From the NCBI RefSeq assembly GCF_958298935.1, contig NC_084925.1, positions 10,971,001 through 11,035,000 of the forward strand: a stretch of 64,000 bases of DNA. Direction: 5' to 3'. Positions 62,226 through 64,000 of the stretch are shown here, piece by piece (the stretch's first letter is position 1; every line of letters starts with the position of its first letter). The position numbers were made by a program, and so were the translations under genes. Under the pieces are notes generated by a model, which made no database searches, was not told the DNA's origin, and saw nothing but the letters and a program-made list of their open reading frames with translations. This DNA comes from Phragmites australis (taxonomy: Eukaryota; Streptophyta; Magnoliopsida; Poales; Poaceae).

Positions 62226-63782
62226 TGAAAGTGCATCTAAGCCCTCTAAGTGGGTTTTGATGATTGATGGCAAACGATTAAGGGACTAATATATTTAATG
62301 AGCTTTTAAATAGGTAAAAGTCCCAATGATGAAAGCTAGACGACGTTGGCGATCCCCAAAAATGAAGAAAGAAGATAGCGCATGGTTATTCCTATAACTA
62401 TAGCAATTTATTTTGAATTGAGTATAGGAATGATGTACTATTAAGAGGGATGCAGTGTTGAAGACTTTGTTATGAACTTAGTGTTCAAAGTTAATCCCTA
62501 GATGAGAAACACATTTCACATTCATATCACTTGGTTTAAAAAAAGATTCTGCTGATATCGGAAGTTCTGATGGGTTATATCAAAAGTTCCAATATCAACC
62601 AGAGTGTCTGGTGGTTCAAAAATCTCAGCGCTCAAGATGGTTTTGACTTAATCGAAAATTCCGATGTTGTTGGTCAGAAGTTCTGATGTGTGCCGGAGTG
62701 TCCGATGTTGTTAAATTTCTAGTGCTCGAGAAGTTCTCAGCTTGATCGGAAGTTCTGATGATTTTAATCGAAAGTTCCGATGTGAGCCGGCGTGTCCGAT
62801 GTGTTTAAATTTTTGGAGCTCAGGAAGTTCTCGCTTGAATCGAAAGTTCCGATATGTGTATATCCCCAGTTCTTGGTTTGAGTAGAGCTAATGAATGTTG
62901 TTACTTTGTACTGATCGGAAGTTCCGATGTGGGCTGAAAAAGTGCATAACGGCTAGTATTTGGGATACCCTATAAATACTCCCCCTCTCTCATCTCTTCG
63001 GGTTGTAGGTGTTTTGACAAGTTAGAACCTCTCTAGAGCCCCAAAGTTCATCTCTCCACTCCCCTAGCTTTGTACTACATCTTGTGAAAGGGTTTTAAGT
63101 GAGAGATCTAGTGAAAGTGGGTTGATTTCATCTTTGAGCACTAAGATTCATCTCCAAGCGTTCTTCGTGCGCATTTGTTACTCTTGGAGATTGAGGTCTC
63201 TGAGACGGCTAGGAGTGACTCATGAGCCACCGAATCACTTGTGGTGCACTGTGAGAGTTTGTGAAGGTCAGATTCCGCCTCCGAAAGGGAATGAATACCA
63301 AGTCGAGCTGAGGAATGTTTCGTGCAACCTCATGAGGAAAAGGGTTGAAAGAGACCCGGCTCAAGTGCGATCGATCCCCTCAAAGGAGGCGTAGGATCTC
63401 CTCAAGGATCTGAACTTCAAGAATAAATTCGTGGTGTCTCCCCTCTTTGGTTATTTATCTCTTTTATGTGTTTGTGAGAAATTCGGTTAATATCTTGAGT
63501 TAGACTTTGTGCTTGGTAGTTCTTCTCCAAATTGAATAGTATATTATGTTGTTGCATCTTGCATTTCATAGTTTAACTCATTGTTGCTCATAGATTTAGC
63601 TTTGTTTAATATTCAAGCAAATCGAAAGTTTCGATATTGTATATCAGAAGTTGCAGTGTAAGTCGGAACATCTGATCATCTGGATCAGAATATCCGATAT
63701 TAATTTCCGTTGTGCTGTTCTGTTTTAATTATTTGAAAAAGGGCATATTCACCCCTCCTCTAGGCTGTATCTCGATCCTTCA
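62226..63782 (+). mobile_element. Element D 5' LTR (copia-type)
   Basis: 1557 bp from TGAAAGTGCATCTAAGCCC to CGATCCTTCA, directly followed by a primer-binding site. The ends are short inverted repeats (TGAAAG/CCTTCA). TATAAATA is at 62971-62978, followed by a CT/C-rich leader. Upstream (about 62545-62935) is an array of CATCGGAAGTTCCGATG-type near-palindromes; a few more lie at 63620-63705. The phrase AACGGCTAGTATTTGGG sits at 62948, just before the TATA box. Confidence 0.8.
62971..62978 (+). promoter_or_regulatory. Predicted TATA box of the element D LTR
   Basis: TATAAATA followed by CTCCCCCTCTCTC, in the position expected for the U3/R boundary of the LTR. Confidence 0.6.
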
Positions 63783-63797
63783 ATTGGTATCAAAGCC
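63783..63797 (+). other. Primer-binding site of element D
   Basis: ATTGGTATCAAAGCC directly follows the LTR end and matches the initiator-Met tRNA complement with one mismatch (TGGTATCAGAGCC). Confidence 0.8.
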
Positions 63798-63836
63798 TAA
63801 TCTCCCAATTAGGCTTAACCGCTTAGAGAATTCAAG

Positions 63837-64000
63837 ATGACAGAGAAAGGGGAATGAGCTCAAATTCCATATGAGTATCCAAATGTATCTTCATATGTTT
63901 CAAGTCATTCCAGCAGAGCACCTTACTTTGATGGTACTCATTATGCAGCATGGAAGCATAAAATGAAAATGCACTGGAAATCTGTTAACCTTTCTATTTG
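63837..64000 (+). pseudogene. gag start of element D (partial, cut by window end)
   Basis: The frame opens at ATG 63837 (MTEKGE), has an in-frame TGA near 63855, and continues with IPYEYPNVSSYVSSHSS and the gag N-terminal motif APYFDGTHYAAWKHKM. The window ends inside it, so it is not known whether pol follows. Confidence 0.7.

Overview
This window is nuclear DNA from a grass (Poaceae), probably an intergenic-rich arm of a medium or large genome. The evidence is GT-AG introns, GC-rich exons in AT-rich surroundings, plant-type 3xHMG-box and DUF3133 genes, and dense grass-type transposons: Stowaway and Tourist MITEs, CACTA and hAT elements, BARE/Angela-like and gag-only copia LTR elements, and a SMART-like mini-LTR element. 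The species cannot be read from the sequence.

Layout. Bases 1-37400 are almost entirely transposable elements. In order they are: a CACTA remnant with a nested Tourist MITE; a 1.8-kb foldback element; an isolated LTR; a long LTR-like block; an ACTACT-rich repeat; two degenerate gag-only copia-type elements on the + strand (A, 10.8-17.6 kb, and B, 17.6-23.75 kb); an hAT element carrying a nested BARE-like insertion; a non-autonomous CACTA element; a third gag-only copia element on the - strand (C, 31-35.6 kb); and part of a further LTR (E). A small grass-type gene of unknown function lies at 37616-38023.

The gene-bearing part is 40.6-58.6 kb, with three conserved genes on the - strand: an 8-exon 3xHMG-box chromatin protein (40648-42746), the 5-exon ribosomal protein eL43/RPL37A (48733-51375), and a 5-exon EDR4/DUF3133 zinc-ribbon protein (53707-58536). 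All three splice to intact reading frames of 487, 92 and 842 residues. Between them lie a Stowaway MITE, an hAT element with an 8-bp target duplication, a TRIM-like element and a SMART-like element. From 59.3 kb to the end there is a 5'-truncated LINE, a second non-autonomous CACTA element, and the 5' LTR, primer-binding site and gag start of another copia element (D), which runs off the window.

The most interesting pattern crosses element families. At least five LTR families carry an array of short near-palindromes, each family with its own sequence, just upstream of the presumptive LTR TATA box. The three gag regions that can be followed to their end stop at the same place, just after a W-V/I-P-K motif, with no protease or polymerase behind them. 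This suggests a lineage of gag-only elements with a modular, fast-changing LTR promoter. In the gene part, the 3xHMG-box promoter has two AACGGYYA (MSA-like) sites that fit known G2/M expression, and the eL43 promoter has a telo-box and TGGGCC/T (site II) motifs.
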